From positions 124,001-188,000 of the forward strand of contig NZ_PCPA01000004.1 of the NCBI RefSeq assembly GCF_002979515.1: a stretch of 64,000 nt of DNA, given 5' to 3'. Positions 8,659 to 17,301 of the stretch are shown here, piece by piece (within the stretch, counting starts at the first letter, position 1; every line of letters starts with the position of its first letter). The translations under genes were made by a program, and so were the position numbers. Source of the DNA: Microbacterium sp. MYb54 (GTDB lineage: Bacteria; Actinomycetota; Actinomycetes; Actinomycetales; Microbacteriaceae). A model generated the notes under the pieces. It saw only the letters and a program-made list of their open reading frames with translations, searched no databases and was not told the DNA's origin.

Positions 8659-11273
8659 CAGGACGCCTCGACCGGGGCGAGCTCGATCGCGGTGACCGCG
8701 AACGCCTCCGCCTCGGTGAACTCGAGCTCGGCGATGCGTCCGACCGCCCGGAGGTCATCGGCCGCGGCACGGAGGGCATCGAGCTTCGCGGCGGGGGCGG
8801 CGATCGCGGCGCGCGAGACCGGAGTCTTCTGCGAGGCCTTCGCCTCGGTCTTCGCGCGACGGATGCCGATCAGCGCCTCGCTCGCCGCGGCGAGAACCGC
8901 GGGGTCGCCGTCGATACCGAGCGGCGTCGGCCAGGCGGCGGTGTGCACCGAGCCCTCTTCGAACCAGGACCACGATTCCTCTGCGGCGAAGGACAGCACC
9001 GGCGCGAGCAGTCGGAGAAGCGTCGACAGAGCCAGACGCAGCGAGAGAGCGGCGGAGGCCTGACCCACATCTGCCTGGTTGTAGGCGCGCTCCTTCACCA
9101 GCTCCAGGTAGTCGTCGCAGAAGGTCCAGAAGAACGCCTCGGTGAGTTCGAGCGCGCGCGTCGCCTCGTACCGCTCGAACGCCTTCGTCGCCTCGACGAC
9201 CACGCCATCGAGGGCGGTCAGCATCGATGCGTCCAGCGCGTGCGTGACCTGTGCGCCTTCCGGCACGGGGAACGAGAGCACGAACTTCGCTGCGTTCAGC
9301 ACCTTGATGGCCAGGCGGCGGCCGATCTTCACCTGCGTGGGGTTCTGCGGGTCGAACGCGGCATCCATGCCGAGGCGGCTGGAGGCTGCCCAGTAGCGCA
9401 CCGCGTCGGAGCCGTGTGCTTCGAGCACGTCGGCCGGGGTGACCACGTTGCCCTTCGACTTCGACATCTTCTTGCGGTCGGGGTCGACGATGAAGCCGGA
9501 GATCGCGGCGTTGCGCCACGGGGTCCGGCCGTCTTCGAGGGTCGAGCGCAGCATGGTCGAGAACAGCCAGGTGCGGATGATGTCCTGACCCTGCGGGCGC
9601 AGGTCGAACGGCGCGGTGAGCTGCCACAGCTCTTCGTCGCGCTGCCAGCCTCCCGCCAGCTGCGGCGTGAGGGACGAGGTCGCCCAGGTGTCGAGGATGT
9701 CGGCCTCGGCGTCGAACCCGCCGGGAACGCCCCGCTGGTCTTCGGTGTAGCCGGCGGGGATATGCGTCGTCGGGTCGATCGGGAGGATCGCAGCGTCCGG
9801 GGTGAGCACGCGGTCGTAGTCGCGGTCGCCGTTCTCGTCGAGTGCGTACCAGAGCGGGATCGGCACGCCGAAGAAGCGCTGGCGCGACACGAGCCAGTCG
9901 CCGGTCAGGCCGCCGACCCAGTTCTCATACCGCACGCGCATGAACTCGGGGTGCCAGGCGAGTTCCTGCCCGTGCGCGATGAGCGTGTCGCGCAGCTCGC
10001 CGTCGCGGGCGCCGTTGCGGATGTACCACTGGCGCGTGGAGACGATCTCGAGCGGACGATCGCCCTTCTCGAAGAACTTCACCGCGTGATTGAAGGGCTT
10101 GCCGACCGCGGTCAGATCGCCGGTCTCCTGGAGCTTCTCGACGATGGCCTTGCGCGCGCTGAAGACGGTCTTGCCTGCGAGCTCATCGGCGTACCAGGTG
10201 ACCGCTTCGGGATTCCCGACAGAGGCGGGGGCTTCGGGCAGGAAGCGTCCGTCAAGGCCGATCGTGGTCATGTTCGGCAGCGGCTCGTTCTCAGTGGTGC
10301 GCAGCTCACGCCACCACACGATGTCGGTCACATCGCCGAAGGTGCAGACCATCGCCGCTCCTGTGCCCTTGTCGGGCTGCGCGAGGTGGTGTCCGTGGAT
10401 CTCGATCTCGGCGCCGAAGAACGGAGTCTTCACCTTCGTGCCGATGAGGTGCTTGTGAGGACCCTCGGGGTGCGTCACGAGCGCGATGCACGCGGGAAGC
10501 AGCTCCGGGCGTGTGGTGTCGATGGCGAGGGCGCCGGAGCCGTCCGCGAAGGGGAACTCGATGGTGTGGTACGCGGCCTGCTGGTCACGGTCCTCGAGCT
10601 CGGCCTGCGCGATGGCGGAGCGGAAGTCGATGTCCCACAGGGTCGGAGCCAGCGCCTGGTAGGCCTCGCCGCGCTCGATGTTGCGCAGGAACGCGAGCTG
10701 GCTCTGACGGATGGTGTCGTCCGAGATCGTGCGGTAGGTCTGCGTCCAGTCCACGCTCAGCCCGAGCTGACGGAACAGCGCCTCGAACTGCTTCTCGTCT
10801 TCGAGCGTGAGCCGCTCGCAGAGCTCGATGAAGTTGCGGCGGCTGATCGGCTGCTGGTCGGCTGCGCGACTCGACTTGTTGTCGCCGCCCTCGAACGGGG
10901 GAGTGAAGTCGGAGGTGTAGGGCAGGGTCGGGTCGCAGCGCACGCCGTAGTAGTTCTGCACGCGGCGCTCGGTGGGCAGGCCGTTGTCGTCCCAGCCCAT
11001 CGGGTAGAACACGGTCTTGCCGCGCATGCGCTCGAAGCGGGCCTTCACGTCGGTGTGCGTGTAGGAGAACACGTGTCCGATGTGGAGGCTGCCGGATGCC
11101 GTCGGCGGCGGGGTGTCGATCGAGTACACACCCTCACGGCCGGCCTGTGCCGCGCGCAGACGGTCGAACAGGTAGGTGCCCTGCTCCGCCCACGCGGAGT
11201 CCCACTTCGCTTCGAGGCCTTCGAGTGCTGGCTTGTCGGGAATCTGGTTCAGAGCGGATTCAGAAGCAGGCAT
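8658..11273 (-). CDS. valS: Valyl-tRNA synthetase, type 2
   Basis: A class I aminoacyl-tRNA synthetase of 871 residues that charges tRNA-Val. The HIGH motif is HIGH at residues 64-67, and KMSKS is at 602-606. WATSSLTPQ and MGWDDNGLPTERRVQ mark the shorter ValS type 2 lineage (archaeal/Rickettsia-like) rather than the E. coli type. The editing domain lies between residues of about 200 and 370. The ATG at 11273 is preferred over one ten codons upstream because GGAG sits at proper spacing before it. The anticodon-binding helical domain is complete at the C-terminus. Confidence 0.95.
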   Translation of the reverse strand: MPASESALNQIPDKPALEGLEAKWDSAWAEQGTYLFDRLRAAQAGREGVYSIDTPPPTASGSLHIGHVFSYTHTDVKARFERMRGKTVFYPMGWDDNGLPTERRVQNYYGVRCDPTLPYTSDFTPPFEGGDNKSSRAADQQPISRRNFIELCERLTLEDEKQFEALFRQLGLSVDWTQTYRTISDDTIRQSQLAFLRNIERGEAYQALAPTLWDIDFRSAIAQAELEDRDQQAAYHTIEFPFADGSGALAIDTTRPELLPACIALVTHPEGPHKHLIGTKVKTPFFGAEIEIHGHHLAQPDKGTGAAMVCTFGDVTDIVWWRELRTTENEPLPNMTTIGLDGRFLPEAPASVGNPEAVTWYADELAGKTVFSARKAIVEKLQETGDLTAVGKPFNHAVKFFEKGDRPLEIVSTRQWYIRNGARDGELRDTLIAHGQELAWHPEFMRVRYENWVGGLTGDWLVSRQRFFGVPIPLWYALDENGDRDYDRVLTPDAAILPIDPTTHIPAGYTEDQRGVPGGFDAEADILDTWATSSLTPQLAGGWQRDEELWQLTAPFDLRPQGQDIIRTWLFSTMLRSTLEDGRTPWRNAAISGFIVDPDRKKMSKSKGNVVTPADVLEAHGSDAVRYWAASSRLGMDAAFDPQNPTQVKIGRRLAIKVLNAAKFVLSFPVPEGAQVTHALDASMLTALDGVVVEATKAFERYEATRALELTEAFFWTFCDDYLELVKERAYNQADVGQASAALSLRLALSTLLRLLAPVLSFAAEESWSWFEEGSVHTAAWPTPLGIDGDPAVLAAASEALIGIRRAKTEAKASQKTPVSRAAIAAPAAKLDALRAAADDLRAVGRIAELEFTEAEAFAVTAIELAPVEAS

Positions 11274-11303
11274 GGAGGTCTCCTCGAGCGATGTATGCGG
11301 CAC

Positions 11304-11444
11304 TGTGTGAGCGTGCCTGAGTGTGGGGTTGTGCCGCCCAGTCTACCGAGCGCCGCCGGGTCCGAAGGTCGTCGCAGATCGACCCGGTCCAACAATCGGC
11401 CATAGGATGGATGCATCCCGACCCGTTCGTCCTGAGGAATCGCC
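11304..11444 (+). other. Divergent intergenic region between valS and the first peptide-ABC operon
   Basis: No gene is seen here. On the plus strand TAGGAT at 11403-11408 could be the -10 of the ABC operon, giving a leader of about 30 bases with GAGGAA before the ATG at 11445. No convincing -35 or terminator was found. Confidence 0.35.
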
Positions 11445-13052
11445 ATGCCCGCAAATCCTGTGCGTCGTCTCCTGCCCTTCGCCGCGCTCGCCGCTGCCAC
11501 CGCACTGGTGCTCAGTGCCTGCGCAAGCCCCGGTTCCGAAGGCGACGGGGAGCTGGTGTGGTCCATCGAGGGCGCGAACCTCTCGGCCGGGCACATGGAC
11601 CCGCAGGTGAGTCAGCTCGACGTCTCCGGCATGGTGCAGCGGGCGGTGCTCGACTCGCTGGTGTTCCAGGAGAACGACGGAACCTTCAGCCCGTGGCTCG
11701 CGAAGAGCTGGGAGGTCTCGCCGGACAGCACGGAGTACACGTTCGTGCTCCGTGACGACGTGACCTTCACCGATGGTGAGAAGTTCGACGCTGCGGCGGT
11801 CAAGGCGAACTTCGACCGCATCGTCGATCCGGAGACGGCATCCGCTCAGGCGGCCAGCATGCTCGGCGCCGACTTCTACGAAGGAACCGAAGTCGTCGAC
11901 GACCACACGGTCAAGGTGACGTTCACCCAGCCGTACGCACCGTTCCTGCAGGCGGCGAGCACGCCGCAGCTCGGCTTCTACTCGCCGGCTGTCCTCGCGA
12001 AGTCTGCGGACAAGCTCAAGGCGGGCGGACCCGACATCACCGTCGGTACCGGTCCGTTCGAGCTCACCGAGTACACGCCGGACCAGGAGATCGTGTACAC
12101 CCGCAACGACGACTATGCGTGGGGTCCGCACGACACGAAGGCGCCGAAGTTCGAGACGCTCCGGGTGGAGATCCAGCCGGAGGCCTCGGTCCGTACCGGT
12201 GTGGTGACGAGCGGCGAGGCCGACCTCGCCAGCAACATCCCGCCGAACCTCGCGAAGGATCTCGGCGATGGCATCACGGTCGACTCGATCGAGTACCCGG
12301 GCCTGCCGTACTCGCTGTACCTGAACGAGAAGTACGGAGTCTTCGCCGACGAGAAGGTGCGTCAGGCGTTCGCGCGGGGCATCGACATCGACGCGGCGGT
12401 GGAGGAGATCTACTTCGGCCAGTTCCCGCGTGCATGGAGCATCCTCGGCTCGACGACCCCGGGTTACGACGCGTCGCTCGAGGGCAGCTGGCCGTTCGAC
12501 CAGGATGCCGCCAATGCGCTCCTCGACGAGGCCGGATGGACCGAACGCGACACCGACGGCATCCGCATGAAGGATGGCAAGCGGCTCTCGGTGCGATGGA
12601 TCGCCTGGACGCCCGTCCCCGACGACCGCGCCGCGCTTGCGAACGCGATCCAGTCCGACCTCAAGGGGATCGGCTTCGAGGTCGAGCGCGAGGTGCTCGA
12701 ACCAGGCGCCTACAACGAGCAGTACGAGCCGAAGACGTTCGACCTGACGGACTGGGGCTTCTCTGGCGTCGACCCCGACCTGCTGCGCAGCCACCTGCAC
12801 ACCGACGGGTTCCAGAACGCCTCGCAGGTCAGCGACCCCGAGATCGACGCACTCCTGGAGCAGGCCGTCGCCAGCAGTGATCAGGACAAGCGCAATGAGC
12901 TCTACACCCAGCTGCAGCAGTGGAACGCCACGTACACGGCGATCGTGCCGCTGTACAGCCCGTCGGCGATCACGGCCGTCGGCGAGCGCGTCGAGGGACT
13001 CGAGTACGACCTGTACGGTCGTCCCCTGTTCTACGATGTGACCGTCGGCTGA
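11445..13052 (+). CDS. ABC transporter substrate-binding lipoprotein, SBP family 5
   Basis: A 535-residue peptide/nickel-type binding protein anchored outside the membrane. The signal peptide ends in the lipobox LSAC with the lipidated cysteine at C26. The family-5 fold is shown by the WEVSPDSTEYTFVLRDDVTF segment and by FAVDEKVRQAFARGIDID-like residues about 300-320. It is followed at 25 bases by two permeases and a fused double ATPase, a complete importer. Ligands of this family include di- and oligopeptides, nickel chelates and sugars; no catabolic gene flanks it, so the ligand is open. Confidence 0.92.
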   Translation: MPANPVRRLLPFAALAAATALVLSACASPGSEGDGELVWSIEGANLSAGHMDPQVSQLDVSGMVQRAVLDSLVFQENDGTFSPWLAKSWEVSPDSTEYTFVLRDDVTFTDGEKFDAAAVKANFDRIVDPETASAQAASMLGADFYEGTEVVDDHTVKVTFTQPYAPFLQAASTPQLGFYSPAVLAKSADKLKAGGPDITVGTGPFELTEYTPDQEIVYTRNDDYAWGPHDTKAPKFETLRVEIQPEASVRTGVVTSGEADLASNIPPNLAKDLGDGITVDSIEYPGLPYSLYLNEKYGVFADEKVRQAFARGIDIDAAVEEIYFGQFPRAWSILGSTTPGYDASLEGSWPFDQDAANALLDEAGWTERDTDGIRMKDGKRLSVRWIAWTPVPDDRAALANAIQSDLKGIGFEVEREVLEPGAYNEQYEPKTFDLTDWGFSGVDPDLLRSHLHTDGFQNASQVSDPEIDALLEQAVASSDQDKRNELYTQLQQWNATYTAIVPLYSPSAITAVGERVEGLEYDLYGRPLFYDVTVG

Positions 13053-13077
13053 ACCGCCGGCTGAGCGGAGGGCACGA

Positions 13078-14025
13078 GTGGTGAAGGCTGCTCTCGTCCG
13101 CGTCGCCGGCCTGGCCGCGTCCGTCGTCATCGTCCTGTGGGGAGCGGCGACCGTCACGTTCCTCGCGTTCCGGGTGATCCCGGGAGACCCGGTGTCGGTG
13201 ATGCTGGGGCCCCAGGCGCAGGTGAGCGAAGCTGTCAAAGACGGCATCCGCGCCGACCTCGGGCTGGACCGCCCGCCGTTCGAGCAGTACCTCGGTTTCA
13301 TCGGACAGCTCGCTCGGGGGGACCTGGGGGAGTCGTACCAGCTGCGGATGCCGGTGGCGGACGTGATCGGCCGCCAGCTGGGGGCGACGCTGCAGCTCTC
13401 TGTTCTGGCCCTTCTGATCGCGCTCGTGCTCGCACTCGCTGTGGCGGTGTTCGTGCGTGGCCAAGTGGGTCGGGCGGTCGCCGCGGGGATCGAGCTCGTG
13501 GTGCTGTCGTCGCCGGTCTTCTGGATCGGGCTGGTCCTCCTCAGCGTCTTCGCGTTCGGGCTCGGATGGTTCCCGGTGTCAGGGGCGCGCAACCCCGCCA
13601 CGCTCGTGCTGCCCGCCATCACGCTCGCACTCCCGGTCGCGGCGCTTCTGAGCCAGGTGCTGCGCGACGGCCTGGTGCAGGCCGAGCGGATGCCGTTCGC
13701 AGAGACCGTGCGTGCCCGTGGCGCGAGCCCGACCCGGTTCACGCTCCGGCATGGACTGAGACACGGCGCGGCGTCTGCGATCACCCTCGCCGCGTACCTC
13801 ACCGGCTCCGTTCTCGGGGGCGCGGTGCTGGTGGAGACCGTGTTCGCCCGTCCCGGTCTCGGCCGGGTCACGCTCGCCGCGATCAGCGACCGCGATCTTC
13901 CCGTGATCACCGGGATCATCCTCCTGAGCGCGCTGGTCTTCGTCGCGGTGAACCTCGTCGTCGAACTCGTTCATCCATTGATCGATCCGCGCGTCAGGGG
14001 CGTCCGATCCGGTGGCGTCCGATGA
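13078..14025 (+). CDS. ABC transporter permease, DppB type
   Basis: A 315-residue membrane protein with about six predicted transmembrane helices (for example VVIVLWGAATVTFLAFRVIP at the N-terminus) and the binding-protein-dependent transport inner-membrane signature near residues 200-260 (FAETVRARGASPTRFTLRHG). It is the first permease half of the importer whose binding protein is encoded just upstream. Two tandem GTG codons (13078 and 13081) can start it. Its stop overlaps the next permease start by four bases. Confidence 0.9.
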   Translation: MVKAALVRVAGLAASVVIVLWGAATVTFLAFRVIPGDPVSVMLGPQAQVSEAVKDGIRADLGLDRPPFEQYLGFIGQLARGDLGESYQLRMPVADVIGRQLGATLQLSVLALLIALVLALAVAVFVRGQVGRAVAAGIELVVLSSPVFWIGLVLLSVFAFGLGWFPVSGARNPATLVLPAITLALPVAALLSQVLRDGLVQAERMPFAETVRARGASPTRFTLRHGLRHGAASAITLAAYLTGSVLGGAVLVETVFARPGLGRVTLAAISDRDLPVITGIILLSALVFVAVNLVVELVHPLIDPRVRGVRSGGVR

Positions 14026-14834
14026 AACGGGCGCAGCGAGTACTGCTCTGGGTTGCGATCGTGGTGCTCGCGACGATCGCGTTCGTCGCGCTCTGGCCCG
14101 GCGTCCTTGCGACGCACGATCCGTTGCAGACCGACGTCCGCTCCGCCCTGCTTCCGCCGAGTGCCGAGCATCTGTTCGGCACCGATCAGAGTGGCCGCGA
14201 CGTGTACTCGCGCGTCATCTACGGTGCAGGTCGATCCCTGGGCATCGGGCTCCTCGCGACCGCGGTGGCGCTCGCGGTCGGGCTCGTCATCGGTGCGCTC
14301 GCGGGAGTTGCACCGCGCGGTGTCGACACCACGGTGATGCGGGTGAACGACGTGCTGATGGCGTTTCCGGAGTTCCTGGTCGCGCTCGTCGTGGTCGCGG
14401 TGCTGGGGCCAGGTCCCGTGAACATCGCCATCGCGGTGACTCTGGCCGCGGTGCCCGTGTACATCCGGCTCGCGAGGGTGCAGACGCAGACGCTGCGGGT
14501 CGCCGAGCACGTTGAAGCCGCTCGCATCCTGGGGGTTCCCCGCGTGCGGGCATTCACGCGGCACGTGGTGCCGGGAGTGCTCGGTGCCCTGAGCGTGCTC
14601 GCGACGATCGGCATCGGGTCGAGCATCCTGGCTGCGGCAGGCCTCAGTTTCCTGGGTCTCGGCCCGTCCGAGCCGACGCCCGAGTGGGGGCTGATGCTCG
14701 CGGGTGGGCGCAACGTGCTCGGACAGGCATGGTGGATCTCGCTCTTCCCCGGTATCGCGATCACTCTCTCGGTCGTGTCGGCGACGGTGGTCGGGCGCAT
14801 CCTGCGGGCACGTGCGGACGGAGGGGTGGCATGA
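14022..14834 (+). CDS. ABC transporter permease, DppC type
   Basis: A 270-residue inner-membrane permease, the second half of the channel. The N-terminal helix VLLWVAIVVLATIAFVALWP is followed by the DppC-like HLFGTDQSGRDVYSRVIYG motif and by the ATPase-contacting loop around AARILGVPRVRAFTRHVVPG. The start is ATG 14022, overlapping the previous stop as ATGA; the open frame extends far upstream but only as a shadow of the first permease. It overlaps the ATPase gene by four bases. Confidence 0.92.
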   Translation: MKRAQRVLLWVAIVVLATIAFVALWPGVLATHDPLQTDVRSALLPPSAEHLFGTDQSGRDVYSRVIYGAGRSLGIGLLATAVALAVGLVIGALAGVAPRGVDTTVMRVNDVLMAFPEFLVALVVVAVLGPGPVNIAIAVTLAAVPVYIRLARVQTQTLRVAEHVEAARILGVPRVRAFTRHVVPGVLGALSVLATIGIGSSILAAAGLSFLGLGPSEPTPEWGLMLAGGRNVLGQAWWISLFPGIAITLSVVSATVVGRILRARADGGVA

Positions 14835-16339
14835 GCGCGGCGCTCGAGATACAGGGGCTGCGCATCGCGTTCGACGCGACCCCGGTCGTCGACGGCGTCT
14901 CGTTCGCGGTCGAACGGGGGGAATGCGTTGCGATTGTCGGTGAGTCGGGGGCTGGTAAGACACTCACGGCTCGCGCGCTGCTCGGGCTGGTGCCACGGGA
15001 AGCCGCCGTCACCCTCGACCGGTTGGTCATCGACGGTACAGACGCGTCGGGTCTCGCCGAACGTGAGTGGCGTCAACTGCGGGGGGCGGGCATCGCACTC
15101 GTCTCCCAGGATGCGCTGGTCTCGCTCGACCCGCTGCGCCGCATCGGAGCCGAGGTCGCCGAGCCGCTGACCCTGCACCGGATGGTGCGGGGGCGGGTGC
15201 CAACGGCAGCACGTGTGCGTGAGCTCCTCGAGCGGGTGTGGATGCCGGAGCCCGACCGTCGTGCGCGACAGCATCCGCATGAGCTCTCCGGCGGGCTGCG
15301 GCAGCGCGCGCTGATCGCCTCCGCGCTCGCCGCGGCGCCCGCCGTGCTGGTGGCCGACGAACCGACGACAGCCCTCGATGCCACAGTGCAGGCGCGGATC
15401 CTCGGCCTGCTGCGCGAGATCACGGCTGCGGGCACAGCCCTTGTGTTCATCAGTCACGACTTCGCCGCGGTCCGCCGGGTCGCTGATCGGGTGATCGTGA
15501 TGAAGGGTGGGGCCGTGATCGAGTCCGGCCCGGTCTCCGAGGTGTTGGAGAACCCTCAGCAGGACTACACGAAGCAGCTCATCGCCGCCACGATTCACGA
15601 GCCCCGCTCCGCTGCGGAGTCTGCGCCCGCACCGGTGCTGGTTGCCGCCGATCTCTCGAAGACCTTCGACGGGGTGCCCGCGATCATCGACGCCTCGTTC
15701 ACCGTGTCGGAGGGGCAGACTCTCGGCATCGTGGGGGAGTCGGGATCGGGCAAGACGACACTCGCGCGCATGATCGTCGGCGTCGAGGCGCCGGACAGCG
15801 GTGCTCTGCGCTGGACCGGCACACCCCGGGTGCAGCTCGTGCACCAGAACCCGCTCGGTGCCTTCGACCCGCGATGGACGATCGGCCGTTCGTTGAGGGA
15901 GGGGCTGGAGGCCGGCGGGGTGCCACGTGCCCGCCGCGGCGCGATGGTCGCCGAGCTCCTTGCCGAGGTCGGACTCGCACCAGAACTCGCCGACAGGCGT
16001 CCGAGCGCTCTGTCGGGCGGGCAGCGTCAGCGGGCGGCGATCGCCAGAGCGCTCGCCGCCGATCCTGAGGTGCTGGTGCTCGATGAGCCCGTCTCTGCGC
16101 TCGATCCATCGGTGCGGGAGAGGGTGCTGCGGTTGCTCGCGCGGTTGCAGCAGGAACGGCGGCTGACCATGATCCTCGTCTCGCACGACCTAGACGTGGT
16201 CGGGGCGGTCGCCGACGAGGTGCTCGTGATGCAGGACGGGCGGATCGTCGAGCAGGGTGTCACGGCGGATGTGTTCGCAGCGCCGCAGCATCCGTTCACT
16301 CGGGAGCTGCTGGAGGCGAGTGGCCCCGTCGAGCCTTGA
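14831..16339 (+). CDS. ABC transporter ATP-binding protein with two fused nucleotide-binding domains
   Basis: A 502-residue protein that fuses the DppD-like and DppF-like ATPases. Domain 1 has Walker A GESGAGKT (37-44) and signature LSGGLRQRALIA; domain 2 has Walker A GESGSGKT (302-309) and LSGGQRQRAAIA, each followed by DEPxxALD. It powers the importer encoded by the three upstream genes. The first signature carries L where Q is usual (SGGLRQR), a minor deviation. The ATG at 14831 overlaps the permease stop. It ends 8 bases from a convergent gene, with no visible terminator between. Confidence 0.93.
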   Translation: MSAALEIQGLRIAFDATPVVDGVSFAVERGECVAIVGESGAGKTLTARALLGLVPREAAVTLDRLVIDGTDASGLAEREWRQLRGAGIALVSQDALVSLDPLRRIGAEVAEPLTLHRMVRGRVPTAARVRELLERVWMPEPDRRARQHPHELSGGLRQRALIASALAAAPAVLVADEPTTALDATVQARILGLLREITAAGTALVFISHDFAAVRRVADRVIVMKGGAVIESGPVSEVLENPQQDYTKQLIAATIHEPRSAAESAPAPVLVAADLSKTFDGVPAIIDASFTVSEGQTLGIVGESGSGKTTLARMIVGVEAPDSGALRWTGTPRVQLVHQNPLGAFDPRWTIGRSLREGLEAGGVPRARRGAMVAELLAEVGLAPELADRRPSALSGGQRQRAAIARALAADPEVLVLDEPVSALDPSVRERVLRLLARLQQERRLTMILVSHDLDVVGAVADEVLVMQDGRIVEQGVTADVFAAPQHPFTRELLEASGPVEP

Positions 16340-16347
16340 ACTGTCGG

Positions 16348-16998
16348 TCAGCCCTTGACCTGGATGCCGAGGCCGGCGGCGAACATCGGCGCGAGCTGCT
16401 GCACCTGGAACGAGGTGAGGGTGGCGCCGCGGAGACTGTTGGCGTCGAGGTAGGCCACGGCGTCGAGGCCGCGCAGGTCAAGGTCTTTCGCACGCATGCC
16501 GCGCGGGTCGACCTCGTCGCTCGACGTGGCGGTGAACCGCACACGGGTGAGTTCTGCCCTGGGCATGTCGATCGTGCGGATGGCACAGCCGGTGATCTCG
16601 AGATCGGTGACCTTCGCAGCGCCGAGATTGAGGTAATCGATCCGCACATCACGCAGCTCGAGCTCGGAGATGCGGGCCTCGCTGAGATCGAGCGTGCCGA
16701 TACGGCCTCCGCTGACCCGCAGCCGTCGCACTCCGGCGTCGCGCATGCGGAGGGAGGCGATGCGTGCCCCGGACATCTCGACGTCTATGACGGTCGCACC
16801 CGTGAGATCGACCGCGTCGGCGTCGGCGCTCACCGTGCACTGCTCGAGCGTCGCGTAGGAGAGATCGACGGTGCCGGTGAGGTCGAGGCTGGCGGCGAAG
16901 AGGTCGGCGCTGCGTGCGGGGGAGGCAGCCTCGAACACGGGCGGCAGGTCGGGAGCGGTCGTGCGCGGTGGGGCAGGGGACTCGGATGTGCGGGCCAT
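16348..16998 (-). CDS. Pentapeptide-repeat-like protein
   Basis: A 216-residue protein with a Pro/Ser-rich N-terminus (residues 1-30) followed by about 150 residues of a five-residue periodicity (LDLTGTVDLSYATLEQC, VDLTGATVIDVEMSGARI, LDLSEARISELEL) expected to form a right-handed quadrilateral beta-helix. Some members mimic DNA and protect gyrase, but most are uncharacterised, and this cannot be decided here. The start ATG at 16998 has TAGCCT six bases upstream, suggesting leaderless transcription. It diverges from the ileS T-box region. Confidence 0.8.
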   Translation of the reverse strand: MARTSESPAPPRTTAPDLPPVFEAASPARSADLFAASLDLTGTVDLSYATLEQCTVSADADAVDLTGATVIDVEMSGARIASLRMRDAGVRRLRVSGGRIGTLDLSEARISELELRDVRIDYLNLGAAKVTDLEITGCAIRTIDMPRAELTRVRFTATSSDEVDPRGMRAKDLDLRGLDAVAYLDANSLRGATLTSFQVQQLAPMFAAGLGIQVKG

Positions 16999-17004
16999 CC
17001 TTGA

Positions 17005-17010
17005 AGGCTA
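17005..17010 (-). promoter_or_regulatory. -10 element TAGCCT of the pentapeptide-repeat gene
   Basis: TAGCCT on the minus strand is separated by exactly six bases (TCAAGG) from the ATG at 16998, the leaderless spacing seen repeatedly in this window. Confidence 0.6.
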
Positions 17011-17085
17011 TGGCCTGGTGCGGACAGAGCGCGGCCGGGGCGCGGCCGAAGGCGCTGCGAGGCCTCGTGCAGGAGGGAAGCCGCG

Positions 17086-17091
17086 TACACT
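17086..17091 (+). promoter_or_regulatory. Candidate -10 (TACACT) of the ileS operon
   Basis: TACACT precedes the T-box leader, and transcription would start near 17098. No good -35 is apparent. Confidence 0.5.
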
Positions 17092-17097
17092 GGAGGC

Positions 17098-17301
17098 ACG
17101 AGCATCGATCCGGCATCACCGGGGAGCTCTCGGAAGAACGGCGAATCCTTCGGGAAGCGCTCAGTAGAACCGAGCGGGGCAGGCCCGTCACAGCCGCAGT
17201 GAGAGTGGTCCCGCCGTGAGGCGTGGCACGCGAGGTGGTACCGCGGTCCGCGAGGGTCGTCCTCGCAGGAGCATCCGCCACGACGACCACTGCGAGACAC
17301 G
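17098..17301 (+). promoter_or_regulatory. T-box riboswitch of ileS, ultrashort Stem I class
   Basis: The T-box sequence AGGTGGTACCGCGG lies at 17233-17246 and would pair with the uncharged acceptor end of tRNA-Ile. Near the 5' end, CCGG-CATCA-CCGG (17110-17122) forms a minimal hairpin whose loop presents ATC (17115-17117), an isoleucine codon, as specifier. This matches the ultrashort Stem I T-boxes known from actinobacterial ileS, which act on translation initiation. The following GCTCTCGGAAGAACGGCGAA region fits Stem II. There is no U-rich terminator between the T-box and ATG 17302, in line with translational control. Confidence 0.9.

Noticed and set aside
8601..11405. 934-codon open frame on the plus strand
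   Set aside because: It lies exactly opposite valS and has no recognisable motif or promoter.
11343..13919. 858-codon open frame opposite the first ABC operon
   Set aside because: Antisense to two well-supported genes with overlapping operon structure.
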